From Craspedostauros australis (lineage: Eukaryota; Bacillariophyta; Bacillariophyceae; Mastogloiales; Achnanthaceae), in assembly GCA_026770025.1 (NCBI GenBank), contig JAMXDE010000019.1:310001-374000 (forward strand): a stretch of DNA of 64,000 bases, in the 5' to 3' direction. Below, one piece after another: positions 1 through 8,890 of this stretch. Numbering within the stretch: the first letter of the stretch is position 1; each line of letters opens with the position of its first letter. The notes under the pieces were generated by a model. It ran no database searches and had not been told where the DNA came from. It saw only the letters and a list, made by a program, of their open reading frames with translations. The translations under genes and the position numbers were made by a program.

Positions 1-1668
1 TCGCGACGACGGATGCCAACGACCAGGTCTTCTTCTCCACATTCGGCTACGCTGCGAAGGAGGATGCCTACTGCGAGCGATACCACCAGTACTACACCCC
101 CACGGCTTGGGGATGGCACAAATCGAAACACTCAAAGGATTCTGCCGACGGCGATGACGACATGACGGACGACCATCTGGTGTACGTCGATATGAACACC
201 GTCATCGGCAAGCAGGGTTGGGACATGGTGTGGGTCCTCGCCCAGCTCTGCTCCTTCATTTCGCCGTTGGTCGGCATCCTGGGACTGCTGCTCGTCTTCT
301 ACAGCCAGGTCTCCAGCTGCTTCCGCTGCCTCTGTGGCGAATCGGCATGCGGATCCCTCTTCCAGAATCGCGACGATGCGCCCGACGACGACCAATCCGT
401 CTACAGCCAACGCGAGCACTACAGCGACAAGATGCGACGCAACGTGGATGACACCGAGACGGACATCGACGAGGACAGGGCCTTGCAAACGCCGCGGACC
501 TTGCCGCCGCGAAGCATTGACGATGGTGCCCATTCGATGCTGTACAACATTTGCTACATCCTCCTTTCACCGGTTCGATTCATCTTGAACTGGTTGCATT
601 CCATGGACAACTTTGTGACGCTGGCATGCATCTTCATTGTGGCCGGGTTCTTGCAGATCGGAGTCTTCCTCATGACATTCCAAACCAACCTGTGGTAAGC
701 GATGACCGCAGCGATGCGCAAGTGAATTGCTGTTGCTCTTCGTCCTCGTTTGTATGATGCGCGTACGATTTGCCATATCATCAGCAAGGCAACAGAGTAT
801 GAGCAGGTACCATGAAGCAGTTCGGCATTCACATCTTTCCCATTTCTCACACCGCTCGTCGTTCTTCACACATACACCATTCCATCGCAGCCACAACTCC
901 GAGGGACGCCATTGCGAGCTGGAGTACTTCGGGCGCTTGGCATGGGTCGCATTTGCTCTGTACATGATCTGCGCCATTGCCCTCCTCTTGCCGAGCTGCT
1001 TTGCTTGCATGGACATCATCGAGGAGCGAGCTTACGAGCGTCGTGGATACAAGACCACGGTGAAGAGATCTGGGCGTCAGCCGCGTTTCACATACGACGA
1101 AAATACACCAGGCGGCGAGGACCCGTACCATCAGAGCAACCTGTACGACAGAAGCGGCTTGGATGACGAGGAGCAGGACCCCGACTCCAGATTCAACCAA
1201 GGTGCATCCAACATCCGCGAGTCAACCAGAAAATCATTCTCCTACATCCGCGGCCTTCTGGATGGATCGGGAAAGCGCAGCCCGGAACAAGAAGAGACCA
1301 ACGATTTCATCGACGAGAACATCCTGCCATCGTCCATGAACTACAACAACGACGACGCCGCAGATAACGTCGGCAGTCGCAGGGATGTGCAACGCACGCA
1401 CTCCGCGGCATCCAGCGCGGATGACTTCCTTTTCTTCGCCTCCGATGCGGCAGGAGAGGAAGGTGAGGACGTGGACGGCCGCTCCGTCGCATCCACACGA
1501 TCGGGACGCGCGAGGCGCAAGCAGCTGCGAAAGATGAGCAGCAGGCAGCCGAAGCGGTCCTCCCTGCGATCTGTGGGATCAGCAGCATCCACGTCGTCCT
1601 ATCGGAAACCGGCGTCGATCTTGTCGCGGGCATACGAAACTGACGAGGAAAGCACCTGTCATGCGTAG
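1..1668 (+). CDS. four-helix membrane protein, family member 1 (5' partial, two exons)
   Basis: The reading frame is open from the window edge (first full codon at 3) to a GTAAGC donor at 695. It resumes after a CAG acceptor at 891, giving join(1..694,891..1668) with a 196 bp intron. The split codon becomes TG+C, a cysteine, and the downstream frame continues to a TAG at 1666-1668. Hydrophobic segments are seen at WVLAQLCSFISPLVGILGLLL, at the FVTLACIFIVAGFLQIGVFL stretch and, after the intron, at LAWVAFALYMICAIALLL. The first helix must lie upstream of the window. The C-terminal tail is about 230 residues, charged and Ser/Arg-rich, presumably cytoplasmic. The same architecture, the same phase and the same Cys at the splice junction recur in the gene at 60190-61952, so the exon model is well supported. 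Function is unknown; the layout resembles tetraspan or claudin-like proteins but I see no diagnostic motif for either. Confidence 0.85.
695..890 (+). other. spliceosomal intron of family member 1
   Basis: The intron has a GTAAGC donor and a TCGCAG acceptor. Removing its 196 bp joins two open frames that are otherwise offset and closes a Cys codon. It sits just after the third helix, the same place as the second intron of the 60190-61952 gene. Confidence 0.85.
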
Positions 1669-2559
1669 CAAACCAGACGAGGAGGAGGGAACCCAATATC
1701 CAACATTACATAATCCGTTATAACAGAAATGCCTATTGCATGTCAATAACATCCAAGTATGCCATAGAAACGGCGAGCACAACGGCTCCAACAACAATCG
1801 CAGGAGGCACCCTCGGCTGTTGGGTCGTTGTGTTGGTCATCTCGCCGCACTCTGCATCTTGGCCAGATGGACAGGTCATGGTTCCACTTCTGCCCTTGTT
1901 GGGACTGGCCCAAGTTCGGCTTCGTTCTCGCCGTCGTCGCTGCCATATCCACTCGTGATTGGAGATCACTTAACGAACTGAAAACGTGTTGGGTCGAATA
2001 CCATCTTGCGACATGTCACACGTGACCGATTTACATAACAATATGCGTGTCATTCAAGACCAAACCAGCGTTCCATCCTGTCTTGGAGGCCTATATAATT
2101 CCTATTCCAACGATACTGCGTTCTCACAATTCATCGATTGCCATCTTTATCGTTTTTGCCAACGGGCAGCGCAATCCTCCTTGAACATGTATTTGCCTCC
2201 TTTTGTGTTGCGTCGTAATGATCACTTCGCTCCTCTGGTGCGCAGAAGGCATGGTTGTGTGCTGGTACCTCGTTGAGTGCGGCCTCCTCTCGAGGCCCAG
2301 GACGAAGAACTGGTCAACAGGCAAGGACTACACACAACTTTCTCATCCTTCTCAACGGCAGAAGCACGCAGAGGAAGGGGCCAGCAGCATCAGCCATCCA
2401 CCTCACAAAAGCATCTCTCCCGACAGGTCCACACTCTCACAACGTGGCATCCAAACTCATCAAGGCCCTGAATACTCCTTTCCTGTTAGTACCAAACTCG
2501 CAAGTGAGGCATCTTCCAACAAGCACCATCCACACTCGTATTGATACCATACAACAACA
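1669..2559. other. intergenic region, no gene recognised
   Basis: Between the two four-helix genes I see only short overlapping frames without recognisable motifs or plausible splice structure. The last part presumably carries the promoter and 5' UTR of the gene starting at 2560; no clear TATA box or Inr was identified. Confidence 0.5.
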
Positions 2560-3869
2560 ATGGCACGCGCGGATCCAAAGAAGCGGCTGACTGGCAAAGC
2601 CGCCGTCATGAACAAGGCTGGGAGGTGAGAGAACAAGCGCACGTTTGTGGTCTGGCAGGACTGCTGCTGTGCATGCGCAAACTCAAATGGTGCTGCGTTG
2701 ATGTGGATCGCCGTGGACAATTCTATGCGAGCATCACGGTGGATAGTATCTGCAGCGGAGTCTGCAGTGCGAGAAATGATGGTATCCGCACCCACCACTC
2801 TATCGTTCACTCACACAAAAACTGCTCTCTATCTGACCCCGAATTGATCATATGTACTCGTATGCTACGAGTATTCATAAAACATGATCAACGTCTTCAT
2901 CGCTAATGCTCTGCTGCATGGTATGATAGGTTGGTCGTCTTCGTGTTGGCTGGGGTCGCCGTCGTCTGTTCCGTCGTCATCGCACAGACCTGCAACTACT
3001 TCGAAATGACCAACACGGATGACGCTCCAAGCGACTCGCTGCCACGTCCATGGAACGAGACGCCGACCGACGAGACTATCCAGATCGGTATCCTTGGATA
3101 CGAACGAGACGACACCGACGGGGAATGCAGACGATACGAATTCAATTTCAACCCAGACCATAGCTCCAACGTAGATCCGGTGGTTTTCATCGCACAGTTC
3201 TCGGCCATCGAGGCTCCCTGCTTCGGACTGATCGGCTGGCTGGGTAATCTCGGCGAGTCCATCTTCTGGTTCACCACCAAACCGACCAACTGCTGCTACT
3301 ACAGCTACGTGATATGCGCGGCGAGTCTGGTGATAGCTGGCATCACGCAGCTGCTGACCTTGTTCATCTTCATGCAATCGGGCTTTTGCATGTACGATTC
3401 CGCACAGGAATGCTCCATGAAGACTGGCGCGGTATTGACGATCTTTGCATCTGTGCTGTACTGGATCTCTGCGGTAGTTCTCATCTGTCTCCCAAGGAGC
3501 TACGCTTGCTGTAGCCGGCGATTGTACTTCAAGAATAAACGAAAGGAGGAGGAGGAGGAGATGAAGATTCGTGATGAGGTCCAACGGCGTCGTGTCGAAT
3601 TGGAATCGCAGCGCAGCCCTCAGCAGCCGTTGGTTCGTCATGGTAGCGATGATCCGTCGTCGATATCTCAATGGACGGAAAGCGACGAGGAGATCGAAGA
3701 AGTGCGACCGCCCAAGAAGCCCAAGAGCGGCAAGAGCCAGAGCAGCAAGAGCAACAAATCCAAGAGCAGCAAGAGCCAGATCAGCAAGAGCAAGAGCAAC
3801 AAACCCAAGAGCAGAAAGAAAGCATCCAAGAACCGGCCTGCAAAGACCAACCTCTCTGAGAGTGCATAA
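2560..3869 (+). CDS. four-helix membrane protein, family member 2
   Basis: Model: join(2560..2624,2930..3869). The short first exon encodes MARADPKKRLTGKAAVMNKA and ends at a GTGAGA donor. After a 305 bp intron with a GATAG acceptor, the split Arg codon (AG+G) leads straight into the first hydrophobic helix, LVVFVLAGVAVVCSVVIAQ. Further helices lie at about residues 105-125 and 138-160 (YSYVICAASLVIAGITQLLTL) and at TGAVLTIFASVLYWISAVVL. The large loop after helix 1 has conserved cysteines. The family Cys following helix 3 (QSGFC) is present but, unlike in the two relatives, no intron interrupts it, which suggests intron loss. The tail is basic and Ser/Lys-repetitive, with KSxKSKSSKS-type units from about 3720 to 3835. 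The first-exon length and phase match the gene at 60190. Function is unknown. Confidence 0.85.
3711..3835 (+). repeat. coding repeat, Lys-Ser tail
   Basis: The codons AAG AGC / AAG AGC AAG recur throughout this stretch, giving a tail of alternating Lys and Ser with occasional Pro, Gln and Asn. It is part of the coding sequence of family member 2 and is probably a slippage-prone, disordered cytoplasmic segment. Confidence 0.75.
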
Positions 3870-4371
3870 TGGATGATCATTAAGTGATCAGCAGGGCCAG
3901 CACTTGTTCCGCGCGCGCATACATGCACGTACATATCACTATCCATATGCTCATACGCACCTACACGTCCACGCATGCGAGCGAGTCTTCGTATTAGTAC
4001 TATACATATTCACATGGTAGACCTGCATTGCTCGTATTATAGAGCACACTATGCTGTAGCGTGAAGATCTCCAAGTATTGATTCTATTCTGGTACGGGAT
4101 AATGATCTCGCGTTCTGGCCCATGCACTTCATTCCGTATCAATCGTCCAATGGATCCGCCCCTCCCCCATACCAGTACCAGTACGAACACTCCGTCCCAT
4201 CAACCACCGCATCACGCAGCAGGCCAACCAATACAATCCTAAATAGGGTCATGCAGTCGGGCTACAGGAATAATGTCTGCTGGAAGTCGCCACAGCTACT
4301 GCAACTGCATGTAATGGATTGTAATAGAGCTGCTACACACCTAACGAATGATCAGCTCGCCTCCAACTCGG
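3870..4371. other. convergent intergenic region
   Basis: This is the 3' flank between the + strand four-helix gene and the minus strand LRR gene. From about 4325 (the stretch GAGCTGCTACACACCTAACG) the sequence is shared with the 3' flank of the second subfamily A gene near 16317, so it marks the downstream edge of the segmental duplication. No gene was seen. Confidence 0.6.
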
Positions 4372-7300
4372 CTACACATCCAATCCAAACAGGGTCCGTT
4401 GCTCGCAGGTATCGGTCGTCGTGTTGTACATGCACTTGAAATTGCACATCTGTGTGAGGTTGTGAGTGACACCGATGAGATCATCGAAATCGATGAACCC
4501 ACCGTCTTCTGTCTGAAATGGACACTTGTCGCAGCTTCGCGCAACAGCACCCAATTCACAACTGACACACCCGCCGAAGCTGCATCCAGGGATTTGTAGG
4601 CTTGGCGATTGAATGCACGTGAACGCGACCGGATCGCAGCAGATGGAGCAACAGGAACATACAACGCGGGATAGTTGACTTCCATCTCGCTTCGACCCCA
4701 GACAGTCTGCCGCCAAATGCTGCAGTGGAGGGAGGTTTCTGGAAGCTGAGCAAAAGATCGGATCGATGTCTCCGATGATGTAGTTCTCTGGAAATTCAAA
4801 GATCCGCAACGTGCTCAATTGTCCAAGTTCTGTTGGTACGGTGCCAGTCAGCGTATTGTTGTAGACCTGCAGAGTGTCGATGGCGGGTAATGATCCCAGT
4901 TCGGATGGGATCTGTCCGCTCAAGTAGTTGCGAAACATCTGCAACAGAATAAGGCTCGTGCAATTCCCAAACTCCGTGGGGATGGTACCATTCAGAGAAT
5001 TTTCGAGGACTGAGAAGTGCTGCATATACGTGAGCAACCCCACTTCAGTTGGAATGCTCCCAGTGAGCTGTTGCAGAGCCAGATCAAGTTGAACGAGGCT
5101 TGGAGATATGGAGCTGGGGATCGTGCCTGTGATGGCATCATTGCGGAGAATGATGTACGTCCAGCGCCTGATCTGGAAGAACTCATCTGGGAAGGGACCG
5201 CTCAGCCCACTTTTCTCGAAATAGATCCTATCCACAAATCCATCATCGTTGCAGGTGACTCCTCGATTTTCAGGGCCCTTCCAACTGCAAATGGTCGTGT
5301 TGGACAGAAATCCCATCTGATCTGGCCAATTCGGACCATCCCACGAATAATACATGCTCGCCATTATGTATCTGTCCAGCAGATACTCATTCGCATTCAC
5401 ATCCATATTCATATCCACATCCACATCCATATCCATATCAGCTTCATTCGCCATGATTGCCTTGCTCTCAGGATCATCATTTGCCATCCAATCGAGCACT
5501 CGATACGGGATGGAATCTGGGTCATCAAAGACGGACAGATTGAGTGAGGCGGGAGGGTCTTCGAGCAAGGGATGGAGCCTGTCACGCATCATGAAGAAGT
5601 CATCGGTCTGTGTTGGCATTGGCGTGGGTATGGCGGACGGGAATGGAGTGGTGGGAAAGCTGGACGGCGTGAGGGTTGGGAAGGATGTGCCGACCTGCGC
5701 TGTTGGAGATGCTGTCGATGGGCCATCACTGGCAGAGGTTGAAGCGCCAGAGTCACTGCCACCGTCACTGCCACCGTCGTTGCCACCGTCGCTGCCACCC
5801 ACGATGACGCCGATGACAACCGCGACAATGATCAAACAGATCAGTACCACACCAAAAGCCATCCACCGTCCCTTCTGCCCCAGTGTTTTCCACTTGCCAC
5901 TATCGTCGTCGGTCTTCCTGACTCTCATCTCCCCATCACCATCTGGGTCATCATCACCATCGCCATCACCATCACCGTCCTCGTGATGATTTGGTTCAAC
6001 GGGACGAACGGATTCTGCGAGCACGATGTTCGTCGTCATGCGCTCCTGAATTTCACGATCAAGCCGGTCTTCCATTTCGCGTTCCAACTCTTCCCGGAAC
6101 TCATCCCTCATCTCGTCTCTCGTAGGCGCCAGCTCGGCGACAACAGCAGGATCGTTAGCTTGCTGCAGTCGAGCTGACTGTGTGGACAGAGTCTCCACGT
6201 CGTCATTCTCAGGTGGTTGGAATGACGAAGAAACGCGGAATGCACCGACGCTTGCTGTTTGGGGAACGCTGGTTTCGTCTTGAGTGCCAGTCTCGCTGCC
6301 TGCATCCTGCGAGGTTTGACTATCGTGGTGGATGGCTTCAGCATGACTGGAGAGTGCCGAGACGACACTCGGTGACATGACAGAATCGCCCAAGGTGGCA
6401 CTGGGCAGATCGGTCGTGTTCGGGTCTCGAAGGATGGAATGATGCAGGAAGTCATCGATTTCTGGCCCATCCTGCGGATCTTGCGTCTTGCTCTTGTTGT
6501 CGCCAGCTCCGAGGAAGGCGACCTTTTTGGGTTCATCGGTCGCTTTGATTGGTTTTGGATCATCCAGAATCATCTTCCTGGGATCCGTGGGATGCTTTTT
6601 GGATGGTTGCATCTTTTGAATGTGTGGATGAGTACGACTGTCCTCATTCTCATCTGCAAGTGTGTGGTCTTTGATGGACATGTCCGCATCGATGTCTTCA
6701 GGTTCCTTCTTCTTGTTCACTCGTGTTTGGCTGCCATGGTCGGTGCCTTCTTCATCACAGGGGTCTCCGCCGCTGCCAGCCTCGTCATCATCAACACTGG
6801 CATCCTGCCTATTGACATGGACTTGTAGGTGTTCTTGCGGAGAGGGAATTGCGCCACCAGTGTCCTCCACATCATCGTCGCCATCATCATCATCGCTCGC
6901 GAGTGCAGCTAGATCCTCATCACCCACCAAGGCCAAGATCTGTCCCGCAGTGAGCGACGATGTTCTTCTCTGCGGTTCGAACCGCGCAGAGCTCGTTTGT
7001 CCATGAGTAGCACCCCGGCTGGTGGTTGATCTCGCGTTTGCAACTTGGTGATGCTCTTGCTCATCTGGTGGCTGCGTCATTTGATTCGTTGACCATGATG
7101 GCTGATCGCCCCCACGATAATCCTCATAGATTGGAGCATTAGGGATCTCTGTCTCGCCCATCGCCGATGTACCTCCATCTTCGATACTACCCACTTCAGG
7201 GTCAGTAGTGTTGTCGTGCAATCTGCCCGTTTCGAAAACGGATGAATCATCCGACATGTTGGAAGCGAAATCTCCGTCTGACACGAGCGCGAGCACCTGG

Positions 7301-7521
7301 CCTGCCGTCAGCGACGATGATCTGGGATATGCGGCCCGCGTTATGTTGTGGTGTCCACCAGTATCCACCTGCTGTTGCTGCTGCTCGTTGCCAAGCCCAA
7401 ACCCATGCTCAGAAATACGATCGTTGTCGTATCCAGAGTCACTCTCGTGCTCATGCTCATGGTCATGCTCGCCTTCATGACCGTTGATTGATGCATCTGT
7501 CCTGGTGCCGTCTCCTTCCAT
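4372..7521 (-). CDS. LRR receptor-like single-pass membrane protein, subfamily A copy 1
   Basis: The intronless frame encodes 1049 residues and the ATG at 7521 matches the start of its paralogue (both MEGDG). Residues 1-550 are acidic and low in hydrophobicity, presumably cytoplasmic. They contain two copies of the motif SSLTAGQ[IV]LALV near residues 67-80 and 187-205, a TASVGAFRV segment and a charged helix starting AELAPTRDEMRDEFREELE. A hydrophobic helix (FGVVLICLIIVAVVIGVIV) lies at about 552-574, followed by a Gly/Ser then Pro/Thr-rich stalk. The ectodomain has an LRR cap with the SWDGPNW and GVTC signatures, LRRs of the plant extracellular type (LxGxIPxExGxL) at about 765-910 and a Cys-rich C-terminus (CSCCSICC). 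No signal peptide and no kinase are seen, so a type II receptor-like role is inferred. Its ligand is unknown. Confidence 0.9.
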   Translation of the reverse strand: MEGDGTRTDASINGHEGEHDHEHEHESDSGYDNDRISEHGFGLGNEQQQQQVDTGGHHNITRAAYPRSSSLTAGQVLALVSDGDFASNMSDDSSVFETGRLHDNTTDPEVGSIEDGGTSAMGETEIPNAPIYEDYRGGDQPSWSTNQMTQPPDEQEHHQVANARSTTSRGATHGQTSSARFEPQRRTSSLTAGQILALVGDEDLAALASDDDDGDDDVEDTGGAIPSPQEHLQVHVNRQDASVDDDEAGSGGDPCDEEGTDHGSQTRVNKKKEPEDIDADMSIKDHTLADENEDSRTHPHIQKMQPSKKHPTDPRKMILDDPKPIKATDEPKKVAFLGAGDNKSKTQDPQDGPEIDDFLHHSILRDPNTTDLPSATLGDSVMSPSVVSALSSHAEAIHHDSQTSQDAGSETGTQDETSVPQTASVGAFRVSSSFQPPENDDVETLSTQSARLQQANDPAVVAELAPTRDEMRDEFREELEREMEDRLDREIQERMTTNIVLAESVRPVEPNHHEDGDGDGDGDDDPDGDGEMRVRKTDDDSGKWKTLGQKGRWMAFGVVLICLIIVAVVIGVIVGGSDGGNDGGSDGGSDSGASTSASDGPSTASPTAQVGTSFPTLTPSSFPTTPFPSAIPTPMPTQTDDFFMMRDRLHPLLEDPPASLNLSVFDDPDSIPYRVLDWMANDDPESKAIMANEADMDMDVDVDMNMDVNANEYLLDRYIMASMYYSWDGPNWPDQMGFLSNTTICSWKGPENRGVTCNDDGFVDRIYFEKSGLSGPFPDEFFQIRRWTYIILRNDAITGTIPSSISPSLVQLDLALQQLTGSIPTEVGLLTYMQHFSVLENSLNGTIPTEFGNCTSLILLQMFRNYLSGQIPSELGSLPAIDTLQVYNNTLTGTVPTELGQLSTLRIFEFPENYIIGDIDPIFCSASRNLPPLQHLAADCLGSKRDGSQLSRVVCSCCSICCDPVAFTCIQSPSLQIPGCSFGGCVSCELGAVARSCDKCPFQTEDGGFIDFDDLIGVTHNLTQMCNFKCMYNTTTDTCEQRTLFGLDV
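5395..5442 (-). repeat. coding hexanucleotide repeat (Met/Val-Asp run)
   Basis: Repeats of ATCCATATCCAC on the + strand encode an alternating MD/VD run between the stalk and the LRR cap of subfamily A copy 1. The paralogue has a shorter and differently ordered run at about 17390-17430, so the repeat length has changed since duplication. Confidence 0.75.
5743..5800 (-). repeat. coding Gly-Gly-Ser/Asn-Asp repeat beside the TM helix
   Basis: Tandem CACTGCCACCGTC-type units encode GGSDGGNDGGSDGGSD just outside the membrane helix. The second copy of the gene has fewer units at about 17740-17762. Confidence 0.7.
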
Positions 7522-7868
7522 CGTTTCGATGTCTCTTCACACGCTCGAGCTGCTTCTTACTCCACTCTGACTCCGCTCTCTCTCTCTCTCTCTCTCGAGC
7601 ACAGTGTAGTCGTATGGCTATGCCGTCCTTGAGAAGCCAGACAGGTGGAGTAGTCGTACCTATTTACAGGCCAAATGGGAGGTGGTGCGCTCTGAGCCAC
7701 ACATGCACATCCATTGGCCGGCGACGCTCACAACATCGCGCCAGTTTCCTGTCCTTTTCGCTTGGTCCTCACTTGCTCCTCAGTTTGTGCGCACCGTCGC
7801 CAGAGAGTTCGTCCTCTTTCCCAGCCCTTCGGCATTCTGGTTCGCGGCGATGTTCATGATTGCTCACT
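7522..7868. promoter_or_regulatory. 5' flank of LRR subfamily A copy 1, up to the copia insertion
   Basis: This stretch shows patches of similarity to the 5' flank of copy 2 at 19456-19720, for example the TATTTACAG and GGTGGTGCGCTCT blocks, so promoter DNA was duplicated with the gene. The copia element starts 347 bp upstream of the ATG and may have separated more distal control sequence. No individual promoter element was identified. Confidence 0.5.
7577..7598. repeat. CT dinucleotide microsatellite
   Basis: A run of about ten CT units lies roughly 60 bp upstream of the start codon of LRR subfamily A copy 1, hence in its 5' UTR or promoter. A GA run occurs at 16080-16101 downstream of copy 2. 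Confidence 0.8.
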
Positions 7869-8050
7869 TATTGGAGCGAAACCAGTCACGAGGACTCGGC
7901 TGAGTCACGAGCAGCAGCAAACGACAACAGCCACAGAAAAGGCACAGAAGGTGCAACGCAAAGAAAAGGAAAAAGAAACAAACCGGACACAATCCGCAAA
8001 TCAACACACTAAGATACGACTTTATACCTACCACCGTCTCCGTTTCAATA
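7869..8050 (+). repeat. 5' LTR of the copia element
   Basis: This 182 bp LTR starts TATTGGAGCG and ends CCGTTTCAATA, so its ends form the short inverted repeat TATTG/CAATA. The sequence just inside it, GTTTATCAGGC, may be a degenerate Met-tRNA primer binding site, but this is weak. Confidence 0.95.
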
Positions 8051-8266
8051 GTTTATCAGGCTTTCCGCTCCGTCGCTTTTGCTTTGGACATACAACCCCG
8101 TCGCTTGGTACACAGCGCGACCCGTTGGCCGTTTTCCCGTTGAGCAGGTTTGCGTTGAGGGAGCGAGGCCGTGAGTGTCGACACAGCTGCCGGTTGAGGG
8201 TTTTCCATCGCATCCGTCGTCGGTTCACGGGGGGTTTCCTGGTGCTGCTGCTGAAAGCGAGCAAGG

Positions 8267-8703
8267 ATGAGCCGAGCGTCGGATGATGTGTCGCTGAGCG
8301 GGTTGCTGGATTCACCAATCCGGCTCCCAGCCGAACCACCTCCAGTCACCGTCGATGTGTTGGATTACCTCACAAAGACCCTTGGATTTTCTGAGGCGTT
8401 CGTGACTCTCGTACCGCTCTTCGAACAGAGCGAACTGGATGAAGGACTCAACAAAGACCGCATCATGATCATGTTGCTCTTCCATGCTGGACGACCACTG
8501 ACGTCCGTCCTCGCAGAACTCCACTACCCTGTGGCCACCATCGCACTACGCATGGATTTCAAACGACTGTTTGCACTCCACGAAGTCAACAAGGTCCGCA
8601 AGTTCCTGACGACAGACGATGGCGTAACTACCGTCAACTACACGCTACTGGATGCAACCGAGCTGCGCGCTGCAACCATGCAGTACGAGTATCCCACCAA
8701 GAT
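8267..8703 (+). pseudogene. copia gag N-terminal segment, cut by the nested LTR
   Basis: The frame opens at an ATG about 216 bp inside the 5' LTR and encodes some 145 residues of a helical gag-like protein starting MSRASDDVSLSG. It then runs out of frame into the nested LTR. The insertion of the 182 bp LTR plus 5 bp duplication (187 bp) shifts the frame by one. Removing it would join this frame to the one at 8891 without a stop, so a single gag-pol frame existed before insertion. The predicted donor element is probably unable to make its full polyprotein. Confidence 0.85.
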
Positions 8704-8885
8704 TATTGAAACGGAGACGGTGGTAGGTATAAAGTCGTATCTTAGTGTGTTGATTTGCGGATTGTGTCCGGTTTGTTTCTTTTTCCTTTTCTTTGCGTTG
8801 CACCTTCTGTGCCTTTTCTGTGGCTGTTGTCGTTTGCTGCTGCTCGTGACTCAGCCGAGTCCTCGTGACTGGTTTCGCTCCAATA
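8704..8885 (-). mobile_element. nested solo LTR, inverted, same copia family
   Basis: The reverse complement of this stretch reads the same as both flanking LTRs over all 182 bp. It is bracketed by its own 5 bp target duplication AAGAT at 8699-8703 and 8886-8890. There is no internal copia sequence, so it is a solo LTR that arose by insertion followed by LTR-LTR recombination, inside another member of its own family. Confidence 0.95.
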
Positions 8886-8890
8886 AAGAT

